Source: CAYYNQ01 sp964473105 (GTDB taxonomy: Bacteria > Sumerlaeota > Sumerlaeia > MVZB01). From it: a stretch of 50,702 bases of DNA. The translations under genes and the position numbers were made by a program. The stretch covers positions 1 to 50,702 of the forward strand of contig CAYYNQ010000054.1 of assembly GCA_964473105.1 (NCBI GenBank). Reading direction: 5' to 3'. Shown here piece by piece: positions 17,458-26,056 of the stretch (its first letter is position 1; each line of letters opens with the position of its first letter). The notes under the pieces are model-generated. The model was not told where the DNA came from. It saw only the letters and a list, made by a program, of their open reading frames with translations, and searched no databases.

Positions 17458-18471
17458 TTATTTTTTCATTCGCTCGGCAGCGTCCGGAAAGTCGGCCCCG
17501 GCACGTTTCAGCAGGGCGGCAGGGTCATTCTTCATCCCGTAGAGGATCATCCGAAAGCTGCGTTCGAGCAATGGCTCGTTCTCGGGAACCCACCTTGGGA
17601 TATGATGAAAACAGGCACCCCAGGCCTGGGCGGTGTAATCCGTCCAGTCACTGGCCAGGGCCAGCAGATGGCCCCCATCCGAGGAAACCGCACCGAGCAG
17701 CGGGATGGTATAGTGATCCGGGCTGACATTCTGCGGTGTCGGCTGGTCCGGCTGCCAGACTCCCTTGTAATGCTGTGACCAGGCATGGAGCGGGGGGCTG
17801 TTACGCTCATCATCCTCCGGGACTTCGATGGTCTTGACCCGCCGGGTCCTGTCCAGGTGCGTGAATCCATCTTGTGTGAAGATAAAGCATCGGCCGATCC
17901 AGTCATAGTAGTCATCCTTGCTCCAGGCCCAGCCCCCGGATCGGCCGCCGGGCGCGAAGTTGGGTGACTTGCTAGCGGACCAGCAAATGTTGGGCCAGAC
18001 GAGCTGCTCAGGAATCTCGACGTCCTTGCCTTCCCAGCCGGGATCAAGTTCAAGACCTGCCGTCACTTCGACCGCACCCGGTTCGGCGGTCATGGTGGTG
18101 ATGACATTGAGATGAGGCAGGTGGCTCACACGGTGGCGCAGGGCCATTTTATTCTCGGTTAACAGCACGACCTCCATGAGATGGAACTGCATGATTGGAT
18201 TGGTCGCCTCATAGACGCAGGCGCTGACCATGGATTCCGGGACATCGGGAAATGAGATGTCAATGAAAGCCACAATACTGGAATGCAGCCTCAGGCTCAG
18301 GGTCGGGTAAACCGACGGGTCGGGATTGAACGCCACCGCAAAGACTTCCGGGTTATCCGGGCGGTATGGATTTTCCGGATAGGTTTTACCCTCAGTCGCG
18401 CCGCCTACGGGCTGCGGGTGAGTGATCAGCAGGACCATCAGGATTCCGGTATATATTTTGAAATGCTTCAT
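17458..18471 (-). CDS. Secreted protein of unrecognised family U1 (copy B)
   Basis: The 337-residue protein starts at the ATG ending at 18471, eight bases after AAAGGAG, with a short Sec signal peptide (IYTGILMVLLITHPQPVGG). It is close to copy A at 4552: NPDPSVYPT, WPNICWS, DWIGRCFIFTQDGFTHLD, VPEDDERNSPPLHAWSQHY, AQAWGACFHHIPRW, ERSFRMILYGMKNDPAALL, and DFPDAAERM at the end. The function is unknown. It is probably the last gene of the minus-strand operon running from 27882 and lies tail to tail with a TIM-barrel glycosidase, a neighbourhood also seen for the other U1 copies. A degenerate 9-base repeat lies upstream at 18557-18574. Confidence 0.75.
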   Translation of the reverse strand: MKHFKIYTGILMVLLITHPQPVGGATEGKTYPENPYRPDNPEVFAVAFNPDPSVYPTLSLRLHSSIVAFIDISFPDVPESMVSACVYEATNPIMQFHLMEVVLLTENKMALRHRVSHLPHLNVITTMTAEPGAVEVTAGLELDPGWEGKDVEIPEQLVWPNICWSASKSPNFAPGGRSGGWAWSKDDYYDWIGRCFIFTQDGFTHLDRTRRVKTIEVPEDDERNSPPLHAWSQHYKGVWQPDQPTPQNVSPDHYTIPLLGAVSSDGGHLLALASDWTDYTAQAWGACFHHIPRWVPENEPLLERSFRMILYGMKNDPAALLKRAGADFPDAAERMKK

Positions 18472-18599
18472 TCTTTTAGCTCCTTTGAATAATCTTGGTT
18501 GTCATGGCCTTTGCGTTGCTGCGTGAGAAATAGATCAGACCAGATGCGAATGATAACCTTCGTGTCCTTGTATGGTTAATATTCCATTACACTGTTCAA

Positions 18600-19790
18600 T
18601 CACTGTGAATCGCCGGGTTGTTTCTCCATCAACATCTTCACGAACGCGCGTGCCATAACCTCATTGCCATGATCCGAGGGATGTCCGCCCACCGGTGAAT
18701 CAAACATCAGGGACGGGTTCTCCATGTCTTTTGGATCGTAATAGTCGACCAGGTGGATGGTGTCCCTGCCCGTTATCTGGTCCAGTTCCGCAGCGTAGCG
18801 TCGTCCCTGTTCCTCGGGAACACCGGCCGACGGGAACGAAAAGTCGCTCGGGTTTTCACTCTTGACCTCCGCGTGCTGGGGGACGTGGACAACATAATAC
18901 GGGATACCGGTACTCTCGACATACTCGACGGCATCCAGGAAACGCTGGTCCTGGTGATAGCTGTATTCATCGGGCAAGGCGATCACCGCCGGGCCGTGGA
19001 TTTCATCCAGAATCCGGGTGTAATCCTGCAGCTTTTCATACTCCGCGATCAGTCGTTTGACCAGGGGGTCCCCGCGGAGTGTTTTTTCATCACCCTGCTC
19101 CTTCGCCTCCCGCATCCTGGCGATCCATTCATCCGTGATCAGGTCAGTGGTGATCGTGGCGGGATGAATATGGGCGACATTGGGATCAAAGACCTGTTTC
19201 GGCTCGAACGACTGGACAAAGTACCAGATGTGTTCGCCCGCCGGCTTGTCGAACCGCCAGATCCGCGAGTAGAGATAGGCGCTCGCATTGTTGGTGAACA
19301 GCATGATATCGGGCCGGAACTCGGGTATCTTGACCCGTGCAATGTCGAACATGCTCAGAAAACCATTCGAACCGACAGAAAAATTCAACACGTGAACCGA
19401 CTTTCCAAGCGCCTTTCCCAGCTTCTGCTGGATCATTTTCGAGCACTTGGGTGGAGTGAATGAACTGCCGAACAGCGCGACCTTGACCTCCGCGTCAAGA
19501 TAACTGCCAATCGCCTCGCCGTAGGTTCCGTACTTGTTCAATGGCGCAACCGATTCAAAGGAATGAAACGCGCCCTTGACGATGGCACCCTGTTCCCAGA
19601 TCGGCGAATAAGACTGGCCCATTGCCTCATCGTATCGCCATGACGTGTTCGGATACCTGAAGATCCTGAAAGTCGGGCCCGTGGAATCTTCCGCAAAAAG
19701 CGGGTTATGGAATGGACCTGAAAAAGATGAAATCAGGCAGCAGATCATAACAAATGGCGATATTCTTCCCATTTTCTTGTGCACGTTCAT
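18600..19790 (-). CDS. Exported SGNH/GDSL-hydrolase-like protein
   Basis: I chose the ATG ending at 19790 because GGGGAGG lies six bases upstream; the frame opens further up, at 19844. The 396-residue protein has a signal peptide (FVMICCLISSFSG to FAED). SGNH landmarks are present: VALFGSSFT with candidate nucleophile S110, NFSVGSNGF as block II, MLFTNNAS as the block III Asn region, and GGHPSDHGNEVMA near the end with the catalytic His. SGNH hydrolases are esterases, often removing acetyl groups from polysaccharides. The GDS box is GSS, so activity is plausible but not certain. A related, diverged protein sits at the same relative place in the mirror operon (34674). Confidence 0.65.
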   Translation of the reverse strand: MNVHKKMGRISPFVMICCLISSFSGPFHNPLFAEDSTGPTFRIFRYPNTSWRYDEAMGQSYSPIWEQGAIVKGAFHSFESVAPLNKYGTYGEAIGSYLDAEVKVALFGSSFTPPKCSKMIQQKLGKALGKSVHVLNFSVGSNGFLSMFDIARVKIPEFRPDIMLFTNNASAYLYSRIWRFDKPAGEHIWYFVQSFEPKQVFDPNVAHIHPATITTDLITDEWIARMREAKEQGDEKTLRGDPLVKRLIAEYEKLQDYTRILDEIHGPAVIALPDEYSYHQDQRFLDAVEYVESTGIPYYVVHVPQHAEVKSENPSDFSFPSAGVPEEQGRRYAAELDQITGRDTIHLVDYYDPKDMENPSLMFDSPVGGHPSDHGNEVMARAFVKMLMEKQPGDSQ

Positions 19791-20001
19791 GGACGGCCTC
19801 CCCGGTTTGATCAGAATATGGCTGATGGGCACCCGCCCCATCATTGGTTATGAATCCTTAAATCCCCAACTGATTCATGTGCGGTTTTGTTCATAATGCA
19901 TTCCTTAATGCTAGGCAACAGGTGGATTCCGGGAATAGTCATCCGGATCCTAAATGCAGCAATAAGGTTCATTTTTCATCACCCGCTTCACAAGCCGGAT
20001 T

Positions 20002-21462
20002 CTACCTGTCGATGATGATTCGATCCAGTTCTGTTCCGGTCTCGGAGATCTGCCGCACGGTCACCTGATTTTCGGTGATATCCATCAGCGTGAATGAATA
20101 CTGGTCGCCAATGAATTTGGCCGTAAAAACTTCCCAACTGCCGGGATCACCGGTTTGCCGCGGATTTTGCAGAGAAGCACCACCCGCACCGGTGGTGATA
20201 TAGATGACACCCTCGGGTCTTGTGTGTGTCCTGCCGTCGAATGTCTTATCCAGAGTGTAATCCCCCTCCACAACCGCTTGGGTCCTGACCTTGATCTTGC
20301 CCTCAGATATCCGGGTCGGGTGAAACCGCAGGGGCATTGTCCTCTCATAGTGATGGTTACAACCGTGAAAGACGATGCCGGCCCCGCCTTCCTCAAACAG
20401 GGCCGCTGCGATTCTCATTTTCTGCATGTTGAGGTGCGACAGGCCGGACTGGAACCCCGGTGAATAGCAGCCGATGAACTTCCAGGCCGCATTTTCGGCG
20501 GCCTCAAGGTCAGCACGCAGCCAGTCACACATCACCGGGTCCTTCCAGTCGACGTGATCGTTGGTGTCGAGCATCGCCCAGTGCGTATCTCCAAAATCCA
20601 GGGAGTAAGTCGACATGCGGGGAAAAGCTGGCTGGATGGTTTCAACCAGAGTCCTCCGGCGTTCCAGCCCGCCACGGAATTGAACGGTATTATGATCACC
20701 CAGCATGAGTTCGGGACCGTTCATGGGGAGCGACCAATACATGTAGTAAGCAAACCCGTCCGGGACTTCCTCGTAAAGATTCTGTTCCTGAACATCATGT
20801 GCGCCGGGTGCAACGATGAATGGAATGGAGCGCATCAGCGGTGCGCCGATGTCCGGTGATGCCCTGTCGGCATTGTAGATCGGATAAAAATGTTTCCGGT
20901 ATTCACTGATCCTGCCGGAGTCATAGACGATGTCTCCCGGGATGACCACAAGATCGGGTTCAGACTGATAAACATGATAAGCCACGGCCCTCTGGCCCTG
21001 TGTATTCCGGGCAGCGTCGGCAAAGACGGCGATCCGGCAGGACATGCCGGGCGGCCTGCGCGCACGGCCATGGGATGAGAAGACATGCTGGTCGCCATCA
21101 AGGACCCGGTACTCGAACCTTGTACCCGGCTCAAGCGGTGTCAACACGGCACGATAGACACGATGCGGCTCGATCGTCGGCACGGCAATATGTCGCCATG
21201 TGGGGGCTTCGACCCGGTCCCAGTCCCCGGTATCGCCATTCCTGATCTCCACGCTCCAGGCCCGATCCCGATCCCCGGCATGCCACATCAGGACCAACGA
21301 CCCCGGATTCGTTGAATGCGGGGCATCCCCGATCTGCAGGTAGGGTTTTACAATAAACGGGTCGAACCGGGCGTGAACGCTGTCACAAAATGGTGTAAAG
21401 AAAAGGACAATCGCGATCATGGCAAGAGTCAAGTTGCACGCCAGATTCCCGGTATGTTTCAT
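20002..21462 (-). CDS. Purple-acid-phosphatase-like protein with substituted metal ligands
   Basis: The 486-residue protein (ATG ending at 21462 after AAGGA; earlier starts at 21474 and 21534 are possible) has a signal peptide, a fibronectin-like N-terminal domain (PYLQIGD to EYRVLDG), then a metallophosphoesterase domain. Purple acid phosphatases have seven metal ligands. D149, D177 and Y180 (GDIVY) are kept, as is one His in the last motif (H370). The Asn of GNH is Ala221 (GAHD), the His before SP is Tyr333 (GCYSP), and the first His of GHxHxYER is Cys368 (GCNHHYER). The metal site is therefore probably altered or lost. It lies downstream of the DUF1501 gene of the minus operon. Confidence 0.75.
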   Translation of the reverse strand: MKHTGNLACNLTLAMIAIVLFFTPFCDSVHARFDPFIVKPYLQIGDAPHSTNPGSLVLMWHAGDRDRAWSVEIRNGDTGDWDRVEAPTWRHIAVPTIEPHRVYRAVLTPLEPGTRFEYRVLDGDQHVFSSHGRARRPPGMSCRIAVFADAARNTQGQRAVAYHVYQSEPDLVVIPGDIVYDSGRISEYRKHFYPIYNADRASPDIGAPLMRSIPFIVAPGAHDVQEQNLYEEVPDGFAYYMYWSLPMNGPELMLGDHNTVQFRGGLERRRTLVETIQPAFPRMSTYSLDFGDTHWAMLDTNDHVDWKDPVMCDWLRADLEAAENAAWKFIGCYSPGFQSGLSHLNMQKMRIAAALFEEGGAGIVFHGCNHHYERTMPLRFHPTRISEGKIKVRTQAVVEGDYTLDKTFDGRTHTRPEGVIYITTGAGGASLQNPRQTGDPGSWEVFTAKFIGDQYSFTLMDITENQVTVRQISETGTELDRIIIDR

Positions 21463-21474
21463 ATTGAATTGCAT

Positions 21475-21501
21475 CCTTCGTGATCTTCGTGTCCCTCGTG
21501 G
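21475..21501. repeat. 9-base-period tandem repeat (CTTCGTG units)
   Basis: Three consecutive 9-base units, CCTTCGTGA, TCTTCGTGT and CCCTCGTGG, lie just upstream of the minus-strand phosphatase-like gene. A two-unit degenerate relative (CCTTCGTGT CCTTGTATG) lies at 18557-18574 upstream of U1 copy B. Both are intergenic on the same operon side. Confidence 0.6.
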
Positions 21502-21661
21502 CTGGAATATTTCAACTGGCGATGACACAGGCATGGTGAATCATGTTTTCCAATGCCCCGGACCTGGCCACCTGCCGGTGATACGGCACGGTCACGTGCC
21601 TAGGCTGTAGAGGCACAACCGGGAGAAGGGAGGCCCTTGCACATGCAAATGAACAATCAGG

Positions 21662-23032
21662 TCAAACAATCTCGGGAATGGGGACGCCGGTTTCGTCATC
21701 GGTGTTGTTGGCAATCTTGATCGGTCGGCCGACGGGATGCATGTATTCCTTCGTCCAGTCGATACCCATCGCCTTGTAAATCGTGGCATGCAGATCGCCT
21801 ACGGAAATGGGTCGGTCGGCGACAAATGCCCCCTGCTCATCGGTCGAACCGATCACCTGGCCGCCATTGATCCCTCCACCGGCCAGCACGGTGGACCAGC
21901 ATCCCGGCCAGTGGTCCCGGCCTTCATAGGGATTCTTCTCGGGTGTGCGTCCGAACTCGCCGGTCACGACCACCAATGTCGACTCGAGCAGCCCGCGGTC
22001 CTCGAGATCGTCCAGCAGCGTGGGCAGCGTCTGGTCCAGTGTCGGGCAGAGATAATCCCGGTGATGAACATCATTTTGGCCGTGCGAATCCCAGGCCTGT
22101 GTGCGGTAACCGGCAGCCGTGACAAAACGGCAGCCAGCCTCGACCAGCCGCCGGGCGATCAGAACACTCTGGCCGAACGGATAGCGGCCGTAATCGTCAT
22201 GCATCTTTTCCGGTTCACTTTCAAGGTCGAACGCCTCGCGCACCTTGGACGACAGGACCATGTTCCAGGCCTGATCGGTGAATGTGTCGATGTTATTGAA
22301 CTCGGCATGATCGGAATGTTCACGGTAATGCTCATCAACTAATTCCAGAAACCGGCGCCGGTTCTCAATTCTTTCATCCGTCAGTGATTTCGGCAGGCTG
22401 AGATCCGGGACGCGGTAGTCGTGCTCAGCATCGATCTCTGTCGCAGGATTGGTCCGAGGACCCGGTATGATCATCGGGTCATACTGTGCGCCGATGAATT
22501 TTCCCTTGAAATACTCCTCCTGCCCGAGGTCGAGTCCTGAAATCATGACATTGGGCGGGAGGTCATTCAGCGCTCCCAGTTCCTTGGTCACGATCGAGCC
22601 GAAACTGGGGAACTCCATCGCCGGGTTGGGCCGGTGCCCGGTCAGCATGTATCCCTGGGCGCGGCGGTGATTGTTTTCCGTACCGTGCATGGACCGCACG
22701 ACCGCCATGCGGTCCATCATCTTCGCGCTGCGCGGCAGCAGTTCGGAAATCTGGATCCCGTCCACATTGGTCTGGATCGGCTTGAACGGACTGTTCGTCT
22801 TGGGGTCCCAGGTATCCATCTGGCTCGGGCCGCCATCCAGCCAGAGCAGGATACACGACTTCGCCTTCGCCCTGTTGACGGAATCCTGTGCGGCCATGAC
22901 TTGCTCGAGCTGCATGAACTGGCTGAGGTTGATGCCCAGAAATGACAGGGAACCGACGCGCAAGAAATCACGCCGGCTGAAATGGTTGCCCCCACAGGCA
23001 TACCAGGGCCTGGTATTCAAGCTAGATGTCAT
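21662..23032 (-). CDS. DUF1501 exported protein (minus operon)
   Basis: The 456-residue protein has a Tat-type start (FSRRDFLRVGSLSFLGI) and DUF1501 marks: ILLWLDGGPSQMDTWDPK, LPRSAKMMDRMAVVRSMH, EFGRTPEKNPYEGRDHWPGCWS, and GIDWTKEYMHPVGRPIKI. DUF1501 belongs to the alkaline-phosphatase/sulfatase fold; its activity is not established. In planctomycete-type genomes it is paired with DUF1549/DUF1553 proteins, as here, where the partner ends 93 bases upstream. A paralogue with the same order of motifs is at 33084-34469. It is likely periplasmic. Confidence 0.9.
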   Translation of the reverse strand: MTSSLNTRPWYACGGNHFSRRDFLRVGSLSFLGINLSQFMQLEQVMAAQDSVNRAKAKSCILLWLDGGPSQMDTWDPKTNSPFKPIQTNVDGIQISELLPRSAKMMDRMAVVRSMHGTENNHRRAQGYMLTGHRPNPAMEFPSFGSIVTKELGALNDLPPNVMISGLDLGQEEYFKGKFIGAQYDPMIIPGPRTNPATEIDAEHDYRVPDLSLPKSLTDERIENRRRFLELVDEHYREHSDHAEFNNIDTFTDQAWNMVLSSKVREAFDLESEPEKMHDDYGRYPFGQSVLIARRLVEAGCRFVTAAGYRTQAWDSHGQNDVHHRDYLCPTLDQTLPTLLDDLEDRGLLESTLVVVTGEFGRTPEKNPYEGRDHWPGCWSTVLAGGGINGGQVIGSTDEQGAFVADRPISVGDLHATIYKAMGIDWTKEYMHPVGRPIKIANNTDDETGVPIPEIV

Positions 23033-23125
23033 CCGGAAAAAAGTCCTCTTGTCTTCATGTTTTGGGCGGGACGGGGAACCATGTCAACCAATTCCACACT
23101 CGGTGCCCGGTCCTCCAGGATATGC

Positions 23126-26056
23126 CTAGTGATTGTAAATGAATTCCTTGGAGCAAAGCAATGCCCACAGCAGGTCCTCGAGGATTTTTTTGCGGGATTC
23201 ATTCTGCTCGAAGAACGGGTCGCCCAGCATTGACGACCTGGAATTGATGAATTCCAGAATCGGGATGACTTCAGGCTCCGCAGGATAACGGCCCAGTGCG
23301 GCAAGATAGAAATCCTCCACAACCTCTCGGTTAGATGCCCCCCGATTCATCAACCGCTCGATGCGGCCTCCCGCACCACCCAAGTTCTGGGTATAGGTGT
23401 CCCCCACGACGAGATGCAAGGCCTTGATCAGGTTGGGGGCGAAGCTGCGTTCGGCAACCGTCCCGCGTGAAATCCGGCCGTGCGACTGCAGGAACTGAAC
23501 TGGCCAGTTATAGGAGTCGATCAACTGCACGGCGCGCGTGCCCGTGGGCGCTCTCCCGGCGGCTGCCCCGACTGTCACGCCCAGCGACTTGTCAAAATTC
23601 ACGGGGACACCCGTGACCGCGGTAATGGCATCAAGCAGGACCTCCGGGACCATGGGACGGGGGCGGGCATGTGAAAAATTCAGCTCATCATACCGGTTAG
23701 AGGGATTTATCCCGTCCGAAAGCTGGTAGGTCCTGGAACTGACAATCTGCCGAATCAGCCTCCTCAGGTCATGCCCGTTCTTTTGAAAATCATCGGCCAT
23801 CGCGCCCAGCAATTCCGGATGACTGGCCATGTTCGTTGAATCGAATTCATCGACCGGGTCAACGATGCCGCGGTGAAAGAAAAACCCCCACATCCGGTTG
23901 ACCGCGGCCTCGGCAAAATAGGGATGCTCCGTGATCCACTCCGCGAAGGCCCGTCGGGGATCATCCACCCGGTTCCCGGCCAGAATGCTGCCGTCAAGAA
24001 AAGTCGGTGGCATCTCCGTGCGATTACGCGGCTGCACAACTTTCTTGAACTCAAGATGATCCCGACCCTCTTCCCCGTAATCATACTCCTTGCCTTCTGG
24101 ATCATCGAAAAGAATATGAAAATCTATATGGGTCATACGCCCGTAAAAAGCCCCCAATCCCCAGAACTGATCCTGCGTCCAGGCCTCCGAGGGATGGTTG
24201 TGGCATTCCGCACAATCAAGCCGGCGTCCCAGAAAGATGCGCACATCCTCTGCAACCATCAGTGGAATCCTCATGTTAAAGGGGTAAAAGGAAGCGGGCC
24301 CACCCTCTCCCTGGGCTTCTATCCTTTCACGGGCAATCTCATCATAGGGCTTGTTCACACGGATACCGCGGGCCAGCCAGGCGGCATATGTCCCCGGATT
24401 GGCAGCATCGGTACTGCTTGCAACCTCGACGCGAAGATACTCGGCAAGCCTCAATGTCCAGTAATCCTCAAACTCGGGTGTGTCCATCAAGATATCGATC
24501 AGCCTGCCTCGCTTCTGCGGATCGTTGTCATCCAGAAATTCCCTCACTCGACCTGCCGGAGGCAGCGTCCCGGTCAGATCCAGGCAAACACGCCGCAGGA
24601 ATTCCGCATCGCTAGAAAGTGGGGCAGGAAGGATGTGGAATTTTTTGAGTTTCGAGAAGACATGTTCATCGATGAAATTATTACGCGGGATTTCCGGGTA
24701 GACCTCGATGGTGTTCTCAACCACCCCGAAACGTGCCCGGGTACTGGCGCCGGCAGCACTGATAACCACATCGATCTCACCGGGACCGACCGCCTCAACC
24801 AGCCCCTCCGGTGACACCCGGATAATCTCGCGGTTGTTGGATACAAACCGGACCTGGTCGGTCACATCCTCACGACGACCATCGGCCAGGCTGGCCGTGA
24901 CGATCAACTGATGCCGGCCGTCGACACCCAGGACCGCATCGGGTGGATAAACTTCAAGGGATTCAATTTTCAGATTATCAGCGTCATTGTCATCAAATCT
25001 TCCCCCAGCCCGTGCCCACTCAAGGATGGTTCGGTAGTCATCGGAATCAATTTCAAATCGCTTCCCACCGTCATGTTCCGCCTGGAGCGTCGGTTTCAGC
25101 AGGATCAGGCTCTTTTCAGGTTCCCTGACATTGATGCGTGGAACCCGCTCCCCCTTCACCTCGTCAGTCAGGACCTGATAACCCCCGCCCCGGACGATCC
25201 AGTCATAATCCTCCTGCGGGTAGAGAGCATTGAGCGAGAGCTTGAATCCCCCACGACCCTTGACGCCGCCATGACAGGTTGTCGCATTGCACCCGCGACG
25301 CGTCAGGATTTCGCCGATTTCACGCTGGAAACTGAACGGACGATCCCGGTCTCTTTCCCTGACCCGGATTTCGGCCCGTGCATCGTGCGGGCCTAGCCTC
25401 GCGTGTAAAATGGACTCACCAGAATCCTCCGCAACCGCAAGGCCGGAACTGTCCACGGTTAAAACCCCCGGGTCCTCCGCATCCATCCGGCAGGCAGCCG
25501 TCACATCACGCTCAATACGGTCACGATAACTCCCTACAACGACGAATCTTTGACTTGAACCGGACCTCTCCATGACCACCTCGGCAGGCACGAATCTCAA
25601 GCTCAATAATTCATCAACGGGCGGTAATTCCGGTTCGGCGCGGGAGATCTCGACATCCGGCAGGGGCGAAGTATGTCGGAATTTCAGGATTTTGACATAC
25701 TTTGCCAAGTCCCCAATCTCTTCAGGCGTATAGCGATCCTGCATCGCCTTCATCTTCGTGTCCGGCACGCCTTCACGGATTGTCTGCTCGATTTCCGCCA
25801 GGCTGCCTCCATGAATCCAGTTGTCATCAACCAGATTCAGACGCTCCTTTTCCGCGTTGCCATCGTCTCCATGACAGATCCCGCAACTCTCGACAAACTC
25901 ATCCTGGACCTGGGTCATCCGGGCTTCAGGAAGAACGGGACACACTTCCTCCACGCCGGATATCCCCTGTCCCATGGGCGCAGCCTGAAGCAACAGCGCA
26001 AACACCATGAAGGGCATGCCGACAAAAGAGAAGGGGGAAGGGATGGGTCTTTTCAT
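23126..26056 (-). CDS. DUF1549/DUF1553 multi-CxxCH cytochrome-like protein (minus operon)
   Basis: The 976-residue exported protein has, in order: a signal peptide; a cytochrome-c-like domain with C58-GI-C61-H62; a planctomycete-type cytochrome region with C256-x4-C261-H262 (RGCNATTCHGG); a bacterial Ig-like domain at about 365-445; DUF1549 at about 457-650, including C614-AE-C617-H618; and DUF1553 at about 690-960 (AVNRMWGFFFHRG, DLRRLIRQIVSSRTYQLS). Haem binding at the CxxCH motifs is likely but not shown. Its ATG overlaps the stop of the upstream PPC gene (ATGA), so translation is coupled. The set with DUF1501 is typical of Planctomycetota-like genomes; the function is unknown. Confidence 0.9.
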   Translation of the reverse strand: MKRPIPSPFSFVGMPFMVFALLLQAAPMGQGISGVEEVCPVLPEARMTQVQDEFVESCGICHGDDGNAEKERLNLVDDNWIHGGSLAEIEQTIREGVPDTKMKAMQDRYTPEEIGDLAKYVKILKFRHTSPLPDVEISRAEPELPPVDELLSLRFVPAEVVMERSGSSQRFVVVGSYRDRIERDVTAACRMDAEDPGVLTVDSSGLAVAEDSGESILHARLGPHDARAEIRVRERDRDRPFSFQREIGEILTRRGCNATTCHGGVKGRGGFKLSLNALYPQEDYDWIVRGGGYQVLTDEVKGERVPRINVREPEKSLILLKPTLQAEHDGGKRFEIDSDDYRTILEWARAGGRFDDNDADNLKIESLEVYPPDAVLGVDGRHQLIVTASLADGRREDVTDQVRFVSNNREIIRVSPEGLVEAVGPGEIDVVISAAGASTRARFGVVENTIEVYPEIPRNNFIDEHVFSKLKKFHILPAPLSSDAEFLRRVCLDLTGTLPPAGRVREFLDDNDPQKRGRLIDILMDTPEFEDYWTLRLAEYLRVEVASSTDAANPGTYAAWLARGIRVNKPYDEIARERIEAQGEGGPASFYPFNMRIPLMVAEDVRIFLGRRLDCAECHNHPSEAWTQDQFWGLGAFYGRMTHIDFHILFDDPEGKEYDYGEEGRDHLEFKKVVQPRNRTEMPPTFLDGSILAGNRVDDPRRAFAEWITEHPYFAEAAVNRMWGFFFHRGIVDPVDEFDSTNMASHPELLGAMADDFQKNGHDLRRLIRQIVSSRTYQLSDGINPSNRYDELNFSHARPRPMVPEVLLDAITAVTGVPVNFDKSLGVTVGAAAGRAPTGTRAVQLIDSYNWPVQFLQSHGRISRGTVAERSFAPNLIKALHLVVGDTYTQNLGGAGGRIERLMNRGASNREVVEDFYLAALGRYPAEPEVIPILEFINSRSSMLGDPFFEQNESRKKILEDLLWALLCSKEFIYNH

